Of a stretch of DNA of 64,000 nucleotides, positions 8,975 to 16,735 are shown one piece after another. The DNA lies in assembly GCF_000974785.1 (NCBI RefSeq), contig NZ_BBWV01000002.1:868001-932000 (forward strand), given 5' to 3'. The notes beneath the pieces are model-generated. The model saw nothing but the letters and a program-made list of their open reading frames with translations. It did not search any database and was not told the DNA's origin. This DNA comes from Flavihumibacter petaseus NBRC 106054 (lineage in GTDB: Bacteria; Bacteroidota; Bacteroidia; Chitinophagales; Chitinophagaceae). The position numbers and the translations under genes were made by a program. How positions within the stretch are numbered: position 1 is the first letter of the stretch; each line of letters opens with the position of its first letter.

Positions 8975-9307
8975 ATGAGTAACCTTCCGGAAGAACAAAA
9001 ATCTACATTCGACCAGGCAGCAGACAAGGTAGAAGAGACCTGGGACAAGGTGGAAGATAAAGCTGAAGCGCTGTGGAAATCCTTTCAGGCCAAGACAGGT
9101 TTCAGTGATGAAAAGATTGAGGAGCTGAAGTCCAAGGCCTCTCACAAAATCGATGAACTCAAAGCGGAAATGTCTACCTGGGACGATGAAGCCCTGGAAA
9201 AATGGGAAGAATTAAAAGCCAGGGCAGGCGGCTGGTGGGCGAAGGTGAAAGACAGATTTGATGGCGACGATGAGCCACCCGGGGAGAAGACGCCACCCGT
9301 AGCCTGA
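8975..9307 (+). CDS. Small acidic helical protein, unknown function
   Basis: 110 aa from the ATG at 8975; a GTG two codons upstream is less likely. It is almost all charged amphipathic helix with repeated Trp-containing heptad-like units (ETWDKVEDKAEALWKSF, STWDDEALEKWEELKARA, GGWWAKVKDRF) and a Pro-rich acidic tail. No signal peptide or membrane segment. The pattern recalls stress-related LEA-like or phasin-like proteins, but I recognise no family. It stands alone between queD and a strong terminator. Confidence 0.7.
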   Translation: MSNLPEEQKSTFDQAADKVEETWDKVEDKAEALWKSFQAKTGFSDEKIEELKSKASHKIDELKAEMSTWDDEALEKWEELKARAGGWWAKVKDRFDGDDEPPGEKTPPVA

Positions 9308-9343
9308 TCATTCTGCTGCGCAGCTGCTCCACACTGTGGAGAA

Positions 9344-9399
9344 AATCCTTCAAAGCGTTTATGCACAACCGTTGGCATAATCTTTTGAAGGATTTTTTT
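9344..9399 (+). terminator. Rho-independent terminator after the acidic helical protein
   Basis: AATCCTTCAAA (9344-9354) pairs with TTTGAAGGATT (9384-9394), with further TTATGC/GCATAA pairing inside, followed by a run of seven T. Confidence 0.85.
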
Positions 9400-9488
9400 A
9401 TGAATATCAGGTATGCTTTTAGGTTATAAAATAAAAATTCAATTATTTCGTTTCAAGGAATTGTATCCTGTTAAAAACCAAAAGGTTT

Positions 9489-10541
9489 ATGAAGTCTAAT
9501 ATCCTTGTTGCCAGTATACTGGCAGTACCCATGATGTGTGCCGTAGCCTCCTGTGGAAGCGCGTTCTCCGAACAGCGTGACAGTCGGCCGCCTGTTGACA
9601 CCACCGATAAAGAAAGTACTGCAGCTGCCGTTACGGCCGAACCCCCAGCTTTGCCTGCCGTACCGGATTCCGCCGAATATTTCGCAAAAACAAAATATGT
9701 TGCCAATGGAGACACCACTGGCAAATGGCCTGTGCAAACCTCCCTGCCGGTAGCCGGTGCGATCCTTCCCTACAAGCGGATCATCGCCTATTACGGCAAC
9801 CTGTACAGTACCAGGATGGGTATCCTGGGGGAATATGCCCCTTCCGTAATGCGTGCCAAACTGCAGGATGAAGTGAAACGTTGGGAAGTAGCTGATCCGA
9901 ATACGCCGGTACAACCAGCCCTGCACTATATCGCGGTAACTGCCCAGGGTAGTCCCGGCAAAGGTGGTAAATACCGTCTTCGTATGCCATTCAACCAGAT
10001 CGATTCTGTACTCAATATGGCAAAGCCGCTTAACGCTATCGTATTCCTCGATATCCAGGTTGGACTGAGTACATTGCAGGATGAAATTCCCCTGTTGGAG
10101 AAATACCTCGCGATGCCGAATGTGCACCTGGGGATTGACCCGGAATTCTCGATGAAAGGAGGAGATGTTCCCGGCAAGCGGATTGGCACTTTTGATGCAG
10201 CCGATGTGAACTATGCTTCAGGTTACCTGGCTGACCTTGTGAAAAAACATAACCTTCCTGCCAAAATTCTCGTGGTTCACCGTTTTACCAAGGCGATGGT
10301 GACCAATTCGAAGGACATCAAAGTGCGCCCTGAAGTACAGACCGTGATGCATATGGATGGCTGGGGAGCACCTGCCAGGAAGATCAATACTTATCGCCAG
10401 TTTATTTACAAAGAACCAGTTGAGTTCACCGGTTTCAAACTGTTTTACAAGAATGACCTGAAAGAGACGCCCGGGCGAATGATGACTCCTGATGAACTGG
10501 TGAAACTGAAGCCAATGCCGATGTACATCCAGTACCAATAG
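9489..10541 (+). CDS. Lipoprotein of unknown function
   Basis: 350 aa. Signal peptide with lipobox VASC (Cys22), followed by a Ser/Asp-rich linker with no initial Asp-rich export motif obvious. A Thr/Pro/Ala-rich stretch leads to a folded domain (about 75-350) starting with IIAYYGNLYSTRMGILGEY and containing PLNAIVFLDIQVG, VHLGIDPEFSM and KILVVHRFT, an alternating strand/helix pattern that suggests a TIM-barrel. Conserved-looking acidic residues (LDIQ, IDPEF) hint at a glycosidase-like pocket, but no family is recognised with confidence. It ends before its own terminator and is convergent with the next gene. Confidence 0.85.
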   Translation: MKSNILVASILAVPMMCAVASCGSAFSEQRDSRPPVDTTDKESTAAAVTAEPPALPAVPDSAEYFAKTKYVANGDTTGKWPVQTSLPVAGAILPYKRIIAYYGNLYSTRMGILGEYAPSVMRAKLQDEVKRWEVADPNTPVQPALHYIAVTAQGSPGKGGKYRLRMPFNQIDSVLNMAKPLNAIVFLDIQVGLSTLQDEIPLLEKYLAMPNVHLGIDPEFSMKGGDVPGKRIGTFDAADVNYASGYLADLVKKHNLPAKILVVHRFTKAMVTNSKDIKVRPEVQTVMHMDGWGAPARKINTYRQFIYKEPVEFTGFKLFYKNDLKETPGRMMTPDELVKLKPMPMYIQYQ

Positions 10542-10572
10542 ATTGTCGTAAACTATAACATTTACTTCGTTT

Positions 10573-10614
10573 GACCCCTGTAGTTGCCGGTAAGGCGATT
10601 CCGGGGGTCTTTTT
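10573..10614 (+). terminator. Rho-independent terminator of the 9489 lipoprotein gene
   Basis: GACCCC (10573-10578) pairs with GGGGTC (10604-10609) and is followed by TTTTTA, placed between two convergent genes. Confidence 0.7.
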
Positions 10615-10615
10615 A

Positions 10616-10909
10616 TTATGCTGCATCTTCCTGCTTGTTCATAAAGTCTTTAATCGCCGAATGGTACACTGATTTTCCCTCACGCACCGGGTAGGCTGCC
10701 TTTTTCACAGGGTCGTTGATGATTGACTGTGCGTAGGCCACCGCTTCACTGAATTTGCTTTTATACTTCAGTTGTTCTTCGCTGGGTACTACACCCGACA
10801 TATCGGGGTATTTACTGACAAATGTTTTCCCCCTGATGGTGCGGATGACGATCTCCTTCCCAATGTGTCCGCTAAGATTCTTTAGCAAAATACTTTTGGA
10901 TCTGGCCAT
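10616..10909 (-). CDS. Conserved hypothetical protein, 97 aa
   Basis: Small basic cytoplasmic protein without signal or membrane segment. It starts MARSKSILLKNLSGHIGKEI, a beta-strand-like motif (VIRTIRGKTFVSKYPDMSG), then helices ending FMNKQEDAA. The N-terminal half resembles short structural proteins found in Bacteroidota, but I cannot name a family. It is monocistronic, with an exact TATTTTTG -7 element ending 9 bases before the ATG. Confidence 0.7.
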   Translation of the reverse strand: MARSKSILLKNLSGHIGKEIVIRTIRGKTFVSKYPDMSGVVPSEEQLKYKSKFSEAVAYAQSIINDPVKKAAYPVREGKSVYHSAIKDFMNKQEDAA

Positions 10910-10917
10910 TTTTAGGT

Positions 10918-10925
10918 CAAAAATA
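10918..10925 (-). promoter_or_regulatory. -7 element (TATTTTTG) of the 97-aa gene
   Basis: On the minus strand TATTTTTG fits TAnnTTTG exactly, with 8 bases to the ATG at 10909. Transcription should therefore start within a few bases of the start codon. Confidence 0.55.
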
Positions 10926-11141
10926 GGTCTTTTGGTTCATAAAGTATATTTTTATCCTGCGTTAATCCTACGTTATTCTTACGTTTAGTGTGTTCTTTAG
11001 GTTCGCAAATGGTCCCCGAAGGCTTTGGGAATAGTCTTCAGACCGTTTACGTGCACGGAAAAGGAATGCCGAAGGCAACTGCTTTGAATCGGGGTTGAAC
11101 AGGTTTGACTTATGGTTGACCGGAGAAGTGTTGCCGTGTGC

Positions 11142-11504
11142 TCAGGACACGCCCAGGTAATGCAACACGATATAGGCCAGGATGATCAGGATGAGGATCA
11201 GGACGAGCGCGATATAGACAATGGGATTGTCTTTCCACCGTCTTTTCTCCCGGCGTTGCTTTTTTTGTTCGAGGTGTTTTTTAAGGTCGGCATTGAGCTG
11301 TTTGACATAGTCATGCAGGGCTGTCTTGTCGTCAAATGCCTGAAGTCCTTCCATGGCGTCAGCAGCGAACGGATTTTCCTCCAGCCACTCTTCCACCAGG
11401 TGCTGATCCTGCTGTGACAGCACGCCATTGAGATAATCCATCAACAACTGGTTGTCGATGTCTTTATTGCTATGGGATAATATGTTGAGCAGGTCCCTGT
11501 TCAT
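11142..11504 (-). CDS. Putative anti-sigma factor, single-pass membrane protein
   Basis: 120 aa. The N-terminal half (LLMDYLNGVLSQQDQHLVEE, NPFAADAMEGLQAF) has the helical look of Bacteroidota anti-sigma N-termini, without a zinc HxxxCxxC motif. A basic coiled stretch (KKHLEQKKQRREKRR) precedes one transmembrane helix at about 95-117, and almost nothing follows it. Its start overlaps the end of the ECF sigma gene by 4 bases (ATGA), the classic sigma/anti-sigma arrangement. The assignment as antagonist of that sigma factor is inferred from context and topology. Confidence 0.75.
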   Translation of the reverse strand: MNRDLLNILSHSNKDIDNQLLMDYLNGVLSQQDQHLVEEWLEENPFAADAMEGLQAFDDKTALHDYVKQLNADLKKHLEQKKQRREKRRWKDNPIVYIALVLILILIILAYIVLHYLGVS

Positions 11505-12079
11505 GATTTCTTTGCCATTTGCTGCAGCCTGCGCTGGATAAGCTGTTTCAGGTTGCGCTTACCATTCTGGATAAAACTTTTTACCTGCGGAAGGCTATAG
11601 CCGGTTCGCGCTGCGATCTGCTGGTAAGTGTTTTTCTCCAGGTAAAATAAAGTTACGCATTGCTGCTGTTCCTGGTTCAAGTCTTGCAGACCTTCATGCA
11701 TCCATTCGAGCAGCTGGTCTTTCTCCCGGGCGTGGTTAAGGTTTTCTTCTTCGGCTGCCAGTTGTATGTGTTCAGTGATTTCAACTGGAAACCGGTTCTT
11801 ATCACGGAACTGCATCAGGCAATGGTTGCGCGCGATCATATAAAGCCATGACTTGATATAATCTACTTTGTATTTTTCCAGTTCCGTGATCGCTTTCAGG
11901 AAGATCTGTTGCACGGCGTCACGTGCGGCATCCTCCTGTTTCAGGTACTTCATGCAAACCCCCAGCAACAGCAACGTATACCTTTCCAGCAAGATGCCCA
12001 GCCAATCTTTGTTGCGATCGGCATAGTACCGCTGAAGCAGTTCCTGGTCGGTGATATGCGCATACCTTTTGTTGTTCAC
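11501..12079 (-). CDS. ECF RNA polymerase sigma factor
   Basis: 192 aa, starting with GTG. Sigma-70 region 2 is about 25-95 (DAVQQIFLKAITELEKYK, SWLYMIARNHCLMQFR) and region 4 about 130-180 with a helix-turn-helix (NTYQQIAARTGYSLPQVKSFIQNGKRNLK). There is no large extension. Translation is coupled to the membrane anti-sigma gene downstream. Target genes are not evident; the neighbouring NlpC/P60 gene is divergent, sharing a 62-base intergenic region. Confidence 0.93.
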   Translation of the reverse strand: MNNKRYAHITDQELLQRYYADRNKDWLGILLERYTLLLLGVCMKYLKQEDAARDAVQQIFLKAITELEKYKVDYIKSWLYMIARNHCLMQFRDKNRFPVEITEHIQLAAEEENLNHAREKDQLLEWMHEGLQDLNQEQQQCVTLFYLEKNTYQQIAARTGYSLPQVKSFIQNGKRNLKQLIQRRLQQMAKKS

Positions 12080-12141
12080 GCGATCAAGTTATGTATTTTT
12101 ACCTGAGATGCACCAACACTGCATTTTCCATAAAACTATTC

Positions 12142-12909
12142 ATGAATACCGAAAATTTGCTGATCCCTACGGTAGCTGTTTGCGCAGTGCGTACGGAAGC
12201 TGATCACCGCAGCGAAATGTCGAGCCAGCTATTGCTGGGAGAGCAGGTGTTTCTGCTCGATGAGCTGCCCGGCTGGCTGAAGGTGCGCAGTGTGCATGAT
12301 GGCTATGAAGGCTGGTGCCAGGCGATCCAGCTGGCTGCTTTAACAGGTGATACACCCGCCATCGCGGGATATTACAGCGGTCATACCGGCTTCGCTAACG
12401 TCAACGGTCAACCGATGCAGGTTTTTATGGGGACGCCGGTGTATGAAGGCCCGGTCAAAGCGGGTGTTTATGACATCAGGTTCACCGGTCTTGGTTTCGG
12501 ATATGGAAACACACCCAGTCTGCCTGTCCTGGTGGAAGCCATTGCTTTCCGGTACCTGAATACCTCCTATTGCTGGGGAGGAAGGACACCGGCGGGCATC
12601 GATTGCAGCGGATTTGCACAAATGGTTTACCGGCAACTCGGTGTGCACCTGTTACGCGATGCCTGGATGCAGGCAGGGCAGGGGGAGGAGATCGGTTTCC
12701 TGCCGGAAGCCCGTTGCGGTGACCTTGCTTTTTTTGATGAACCGGATGGCCGCATTACGCATGTGGGGATTTTGCTTAATGACCATGAGATCATTCATGC
12801 GAGCGGAAAGGTGAGGGTGGATGATATCGACCACCAGGGTATAATCAGCCGTGACCAGGGCAGACGCACCCATCGGTTGCGCCTGCTCCGGAGGATCACT
12901 GCGGATTAA
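12142..12909 (+). CDS. SH3-NlpC/P60 family cysteine peptidase
   Basis: 255 aa from the ATG at 12142; the frame extends 17 codons upstream without a good start. Bacterial SH3-like domains (about 8-65 and 75-125) precede an NlpC/P60 catalytic domain with Cys155 in GIDCSGF, His207 in RITHVGI and His219 in EIIHASG. This architecture is that of YkfC-like gamma-D-glutamyl-L-diamino acid endopeptidases (dipeptidyl-peptidase VI), which recycle cell-wall peptides. There is no signal peptide, consistent with cytoplasmic muropeptide recycling. It converges with ppa, overlapping by 4 bases. Confidence 0.92.
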   Translation: MNTENLLIPTVAVCAVRTEADHRSEMSSQLLLGEQVFLLDELPGWLKVRSVHDGYEGWCQAIQLAALTGDTPAIAGYYSGHTGFANVNGQPMQVFMGTPVYEGPVKAGVYDIRFTGLGFGYGNTPSLPVLVEAIAFRYLNTSYCWGGRTPAGIDCSGFAQMVYRQLGVHLLRDAWMQAGQGEEIGFLPEARCGDLAFFDEPDGRITHVGILLNDHEIIHASGKVRVDDIDHQGIISRDQGRRTHRLRLLRRITAD

Positions 12910-13454
12910 ACTTTATTACCGAAATTTTCCTTGTACGAGTTGATACCATCCTGGATGATCTGCAGGGCTGTGGCTTTGTCCTGGAATTCATTCACGATCA
13001 CTTCCTTTTTCTCCAGGTGTTTGTATTCTTCAAAGAAATGCCGCAATTCGTCAAAGAAGTGGCGGGGCAGTTCTTCAATGTTGTTGTAATAATTGACACT
13101 GGGATCGTGGGCAGCAACGGCGATGATCTTGTCATCGGCATCACCGCTGTCGATCATGCGCATCACGCCGATCACCTTGGCTTCCATAAGGCAAAGCGCC
13201 TGAACCGGCTGTGAAGTGATCACCAGGATATCCAGAGGATCCTTGTCGTCGCCGTAGGTGCGGGGAATAAAGCCATAGTTACACGGATAATAAAAAGAAG
13301 AATAGATGATGCGGTCCAGTTTTAGCAGGCCGCTGTCTTTGTCGATCTCGTATTTTGCTCTTGAACCCTGGGGGATCTCGATAATGGCAGTTACGATACG
13401 CGGAGCCTGTTCGCCGGTGGAAACGCCGTGCCAGGGATGTGCTACAGTCAGCAT
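12906..13454 (-). CDS. ppa: Inorganic pyrophosphatase (family I)
   Basis: 182 aa. Family I soluble pyrophosphatase with the metal-binding DDKDPLDILV segment, the substrate loop YYPCNYGFIPRTYG, and the second Asp cluster DSGDADDKIIAVAAHDP. It hydrolyses PPi to drive biosynthetic reactions in the cytosol. It overlaps the convergent NlpC/P60 gene by 4 bases and lies upstream of no obvious operon partner; the lipoprotein gene behind it has its own promoter. Confidence 0.97.
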   Translation of the reverse strand: MLTVAHPWHGVSTGEQAPRIVTAIIEIPQGSRAKYEIDKDSGLLKLDRIIYSSFYYPCNYGFIPRTYGDDKDPLDILVITSQPVQALCLMEAKVIGVMRMIDSGDADDKIIAVAAHDPSVNYYNNIEELPRHFFDELRHFFEEYKHLEKKEVIVNEFQDKATALQIIQDGINSYKENFGNKV

Positions 13455-13467
13455 GTGATGATTCAGT

Positions 13468-13857
13468 TTAATGAATGTCTTTCAGGTCCACCAGCCATTC
13501 TCCCTGAATGCGGACGATCTTCAGCGTGGTGGGACTGTTTTTGTATGAATTGGAATAGGTAAAACTTACTGTGGAGTCGTTGATGTTTTCGATTTTGGAA
13601 GGGAGGATATTTGCTTCCTGGTAGCTGACCCTTTCAGCAGCTGACAGGTTGCGGTATTTTGCTTTCCAGGTTTCGAAAACCATCAGGTTGGCGGAATCTT
13701 TCAGCAGGTAGAATTCTGCCTTGGGAATATTGCCATCGAGAGAGGCGCGGATAAATTCCCTTCCGGCATCCTGGGCATCTTCTGCCCTGGAATAACCTTC
13801 ACTTCCGCAGGAGGCTACTACCATTGCGCCCATAAGGGCAAGGAAAGATAATTTCAT
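13468..13857 (-). CDS. Small lipoprotein, DUF4878-like
   Basis: 129 aa from the ATG at 13857. The longer frame reaching 13926 runs through a terminator and promoter, so it is not the real start. Lipobox VASC with Cys17, then a domain (AGREFIRASLDGNIPKAEFY ... WKAKYRNLSAAERVSYQEA ... GEWLVDLKDIH) that fits the DUF4878/NTF2-like lipoproteins of Bacteroidota. Only 5 bases separate the TAAGTTTG -7 element from the ATG, so the mRNA is probably leaderless. Function unknown. Confidence 0.85.
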   Translation of the reverse strand: MKLSFLALMGAMVVASCGSEGYSRAEDAQDAGREFIRASLDGNIPKAEFYLLKDSANLMVFETWKAKYRNLSAAERVSYQEANILPSKIENINDSTVSFTYSNSYKNSPTTLKIVRIQGEWLVDLKDIH

Positions 13858-13862
13858 GGTTG

Positions 13863-13870
13863 CAAACTTA
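13863..13870 (-). promoter_or_regulatory. -7 element (TAAGTTTG) of the DUF4878-like lipoprotein
   Basis: Exact TAnnTTTG on the minus strand, squeezed between the phoH terminator T-run and the ATG, with only CAACC in between. Any -33 box would lie inside the terminator stem. Confidence 0.65.
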
Positions 13871-13902
13871 AATAAAAAAGGCGTCAGGATAGTCCTGACG
13901 CC
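13871..13902 (-). terminator. Rho-independent terminator of phoH
   Basis: GGCGTCAGGA (13880-13889) and TCCTGACGCC (13893-13902) form a perfect 10-bp stem with a 3-base loop. On the minus strand it is followed by TTTTTTATT. Confidence 0.9.
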
Positions 13903-13925
13903 CCGGTCTTTCCGGCAAGGCATCA

Positions 13926-14894
13926 TTAATGCTGCTGCTCTCTTTCTTTTTCGCGGTCGTAAGCCCTGATGATGGCTTTCACCAGGCGGTGACGAACCAC
14001 ATCTTCTTCGTCCAGCGCGATGTGAGAGATGCCATCGACATGCTGGAGGATTCGCACGGCCTTTTCCAGGCCGCTTTTCTGGTTTTTCGGCAAATCCACC
14101 TGAGTAAGGTCGCCTGTGATGATGGCCTTCGCATTGGCCCCGATCCTGGTCAGAAACATCTTTAACTGAAGATCAGTGGCATTCTGCGCTTCGTCCAGAA
14201 TGATGAACGCATTGTCAAGCGTCCGGCCGCGCATGTAGGCCAAAGGCGCAATTTCAATGGTACGGTTGCTCATGTAGTAACCGAGCTTGTCTGCTGGTAT
14301 CATATCATCCAGCGCATCGTATAATGGGCGTAAGTAAGGGTCAATTTTTTCTTTCAGGTCGCCCGGAAGAAAGCCGAGACTTTCACCTGCTTCCACTGCC
14401 GGACGGGTCAGAATGATCTTCTTCACCAGTTTGTTCTTCAATGCACGGACTGCCAGTGCAACTGCCGTATAGGTTTTACCGGTACCGGCGGGACCGATAG
14501 CAAAAAGGATATCATTCTTATCCACTCCGCTTACCATGCGTTTCTGATTGGCCGTACGGGCACGGACAGTCTTGCCATTGGGTCCGAACACCAGTATGTC
14601 ATTCGGATTCCTGTCAACAAAATTGTCAACCGTTTCGGCATCATCGCCGCCAAGGATCTGCTCAAAATAGTTTTCGCTCATATGACCGTTCCTTTCCAGG
14701 TACTGTACGATGAGGTTGATTTTCTCTTTTGCAGTATCCACTTGCTCCGGTGCCCCGCTCAACTTGATCTGCGTACCGCGGGAGAGAATTTTTAACAGAG
14801 GGAATTTTTTCTTCAGTATATCCAGCTTGCCGTTATTCACCCCAAAGAATTCAATGGGGTTTACGGTTTCGAGATTGATGATTTTTTCTGTCAA
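13926..14894 (-). CDS. phoH: PhoH family ATPase
   Basis: 322 aa, the PhoH/YbeZ length. An N-terminal KH-like segment (LKILSRGTQIKLSGAPEQV) is followed by the PhoH nucleotide-binding domain with Walker A GPAGTGKT, TRPAVEAGESLGFLPGD and Walker B FIILDEAQNAT. YbeZ-type proteins act with the endoribonuclease YbeY in rRNA maturation and RNA quality control; ybeY is not in this window. A strong promoter (TTTG, 21 bases, TATATTTG) lies upstream and a terminator immediately downstream, so it is monocistronic. Confidence 0.94.
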   Translation of the reverse strand: MTEKIINLETVNPIEFFGVNNGKLDILKKKFPLLKILSRGTQIKLSGAPEQVDTAKEKINLIVQYLERNGHMSENYFEQILGGDDAETVDNFVDRNPNDILVFGPNGKTVRARTANQKRMVSGVDKNDILFAIGPAGTGKTYTAVALAVRALKNKLVKKIILTRPAVEAGESLGFLPGDLKEKIDPYLRPLYDALDDMIPADKLGYYMSNRTIEIAPLAYMRGRTLDNAFIILDEAQNATDLQLKMFLTRIGANAKAIITGDLTQVDLPKNQKSGLEKAVRILQHVDGISHIALDEEDVVRHRLVKAIIRAYDREKEREQQH

Positions 14895-14926
14895 TTCGCT
14901 TCGATTTAATTTTCCAGGGGTATAAC

Positions 14927-14959
14927 CAAATATAACTTAACAGACCCCTATAAAACAAA
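14927..14959 (-). promoter_or_regulatory. phoH promoter (-33 TTTG, -7 TATATTTG)
   Basis: On the minus strand TTTG (14956-14959) and TATATTTG (14927-14934) are spaced by 21 bases, both exact to the Bacteroidota consensus. The leader to the ATG at 14894 would be about 25-30 bases. Confidence 0.75.
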
Positions 14960-14993
14960 GTTACTTATACACAGGTTGTGGATATTGTTAATG

Positions 14994-15425
14994 TTACAGG
15001 AAGCCTTTACAGCCTGGCATTCCACAGTTGCAGCGCCTGTTTCCGTCATGATGTGTTTCACCATAGTCGCAGGTGATCTCCTCATTTCTGCGGATAAATT
15101 TCAGGGCATACAATTCCACCTTATACTGATAACAACGGAGATATGCATTAGGTTGACAGGAGTGATTGACATAGCGCAACACATTCGCGTGTTTACTGGC
15201 ATCAAGTGACCATCCGTTGCCTGACTCCACCATCGTGATCTTGTGTTGCTGCTGTACACGTTTACGCCCTTCACGGGCCGTAATCAGTTCGCCGCCGAGT
15301 TCGCCGATTTTTTTTCGCGCAGGGATTGTTTCTCCGGCAAAGCAACCGGTACCATCGATGGTGCTGTGTTGCTGATAAAGCCGGAACAAAAGTTTGCCTT
15401 CCTGTATTGATGTTTTTTTAGCCAA
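14994..15425 (-). CDS. SET-domain protein (lysine methyltransferase-like) with post-SET zinc motif
   Basis: 143 aa, a minimal SET domain. GTGCFAGETIPARKKIGELGGE is the SET-N region. NHSCQPN (87-93) and ITCDYGE (Tyr121) are the SAM- and lysine-channel motifs. A post-SET cluster CNCGMPGC (Cys132, 134, 139) would complete a zinc site with Cys90. All key elements of protein-lysine methyltransferases are present. No pre-SET or DNA-binding domain is seen and bacterial substrates are unknown. The ATG lies 8 bases inside the end of cysM, so the two are translationally coupled. Confidence 0.9.
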   Translation of the reverse strand: MAKKTSIQEGKLLFRLYQQHSTIDGTGCFAGETIPARKKIGELGGELITAREGRKRVQQQHKITMVESGNGWSLDASKHANVLRYVNHSCQPNAYLRCYQYKVELYALKFIRRNEEITCDYGETHHDGNRRCNCGMPGCKGFL

Positions 15426-16299
15426 ACAGATCAGAGGACAGGTAGCGGTCGCCGCGGTCGCAGATGATGCAGACGATCGTACCGCTTTTCATTTCTTTTG
15501 ATAATTCCACCGCTGCATGAACAGCACCGCCACTGCTCATGCCGCTGAATATTGCTTCTTCCCGCGCAAGCCGCACAGCCATGCGCCGTGCATCGGATTC
15601 ATCCAGTTCGATCACGCGGTCAACCCGCTTCCTGTCAAAGATCCGGGGAAGGTAGGCTTCGGGCCATTTGCGGATTCCGGGTATGCGTGATCCGTCAGTC
15701 GGCTGGCAACCGACAATCTGAATGTCAGGATTTTTTTCCTTGAGAAAGCGGGATACGCCCATGATGGTTCCGGTGGTACCCATGGCCGATACAAAATGCG
15801 TTACGCCGCCTGCAGTATCGTTCCAGATCTCTGGGCCGGTAGTGTGGTAATGCATCATGTAGTTGTCAGGATTTGCAAACTGGTTCAGCATGAGATAGCC
15901 TCCCTTTGCCACCTGTTCATTGGCATAGTCAATGGCGCCTTCCATCGACTTCTCCTTTGGAGTGAGAATTACTTTGGCACCGAATGCCTCCATGCCCAGT
16001 ACCCGTTCCCGCGTAGCGTCCTCCGGCATCACCAGTTCAATCTCCACACCATAAAGGCTGGCGATCATAGCCAGTGCAATGCCGGTATTACCACTGGTTG
16101 CTTCTATCAGTTTGATACCAGGTTTCAGTTCGCCGCGATCGAAAGCACCTTTGATCATGCCATATGCCGCACGATCCTTGACGCTGCCGCCGGGATTATT
16201 CCCTTCGAGCTTCGCCAGGATGGTTACAGCGGGATTGACGATTACATGCTTTAACGTAACGAGGGGCGTATTGCCAACAAGGTCCAGGATTCCAGCCAT
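15418..16299 (-). CDS. cysM: Cysteine synthase (O-acetylserine sulfhydrylase, CysM-type)
   Basis: 293 aa. Fold-type II PLP enzyme with the PLP lysine in GGSVKDRAA (Lys41), the substrate loop EATSGNTGIA, the phosphate-binding GTTGT loop (AMGTTGTIMG) and the C-terminal SGMSSGGA. It is CysM-like in the short N-terminus and the GDRYLSSDLF end. It makes cysteine from O-acetylserine and sulfide or thiosulfate. The SET-domain gene overlaps its 3' end and an unknown 94-aa gene precedes it by 45 bases, probably one operon. Confidence 0.95.
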   Translation of the reverse strand: MAGILDLVGNTPLVTLKHVIVNPAVTILAKLEGNNPGGSVKDRAAYGMIKGAFDRGELKPGIKLIEATSGNTGIALAMIASLYGVEIELVMPEDATRERVLGMEAFGAKVILTPKEKSMEGAIDYANEQVAKGGYLMLNQFANPDNYMMHYHTTGPEIWNDTAGGVTHFVSAMGTTGTIMGVSRFLKEKNPDIQIVGCQPTDGSRIPGIRKWPEAYLPRIFDRKRVDRVIELDESDARRMAVRLAREEAIFSGMSSGGAVHAAVELSKEMKSGTIVCIICDRGDRYLSSDLFG

Positions 16300-16344
16300 A
16301 CAGGGTAGTAATTGCTTGCAGGATGGAAAGATATTACAGAAATC

Positions 16345-16629
16345 TTAATAAACTATCGTAGTAGGATTGTTGAGCTCTTCCGTGATCATTTCGCCCAGTA
16401 ATTTTTCCTGCTGCTGTACCCAGGCCGGAAGTGGCTGCGGGATGATCACCCAATCATTATCCTGTTTCCGCATCCTGAACATTACCCGGTTTCCGCGGTC
16501 ATCTACCACATCAATCGAAAAAAGGGTTTCCTGCAGTACCGTCATCTTACGGAAATTGAATTCACGCAACCGGCCTTCTGCTTTAATCAAACGGGTGAAT
16601 TGGATATTCTTTACAAATTGGATCTGCAT
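16345..16629 (-). CDS. Conserved hypothetical protein, 94 aa
   Basis: Cytoplasmic beta-rich protein without signal peptide. It has the pattern FNFRKMTVLQETLFSIDVVD, MFRMRKQDNDWVIIPQPLPAWV, and then an acidic helix (LGEMITEELNN). No family recognised. It is 45 bases upstream of cysM in the same direction and likely the first gene of that operon. Confidence 0.7.
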   Translation of the reverse strand: MQIQFVKNIQFTRLIKAEGRLREFNFRKMTVLQETLFSIDVVDDRGNRVMFRMRKQDNDWVIIPQPLPAWVQQQEKLLGEMITEELNNPTTIVY

Positions 16630-16735
16630 ATGATTTCAGTAAACGTTAACAAAATGATCACGATATACCTGCAATTCCCGTGCTATTTCCTGATAATAAA
16701 TCGCTAAAACGCAGAAAGTTTTTAACATTTGCGGG

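Noticed and set aside
10926-11141. Possible RNA gene between the 97-aa gene and the anti-sigma gene
   Set aside because: Only short imperfect repeats (CCGAAGGC twice, GGTTGA copies); no stable fold or known RNA motif could be recognised.
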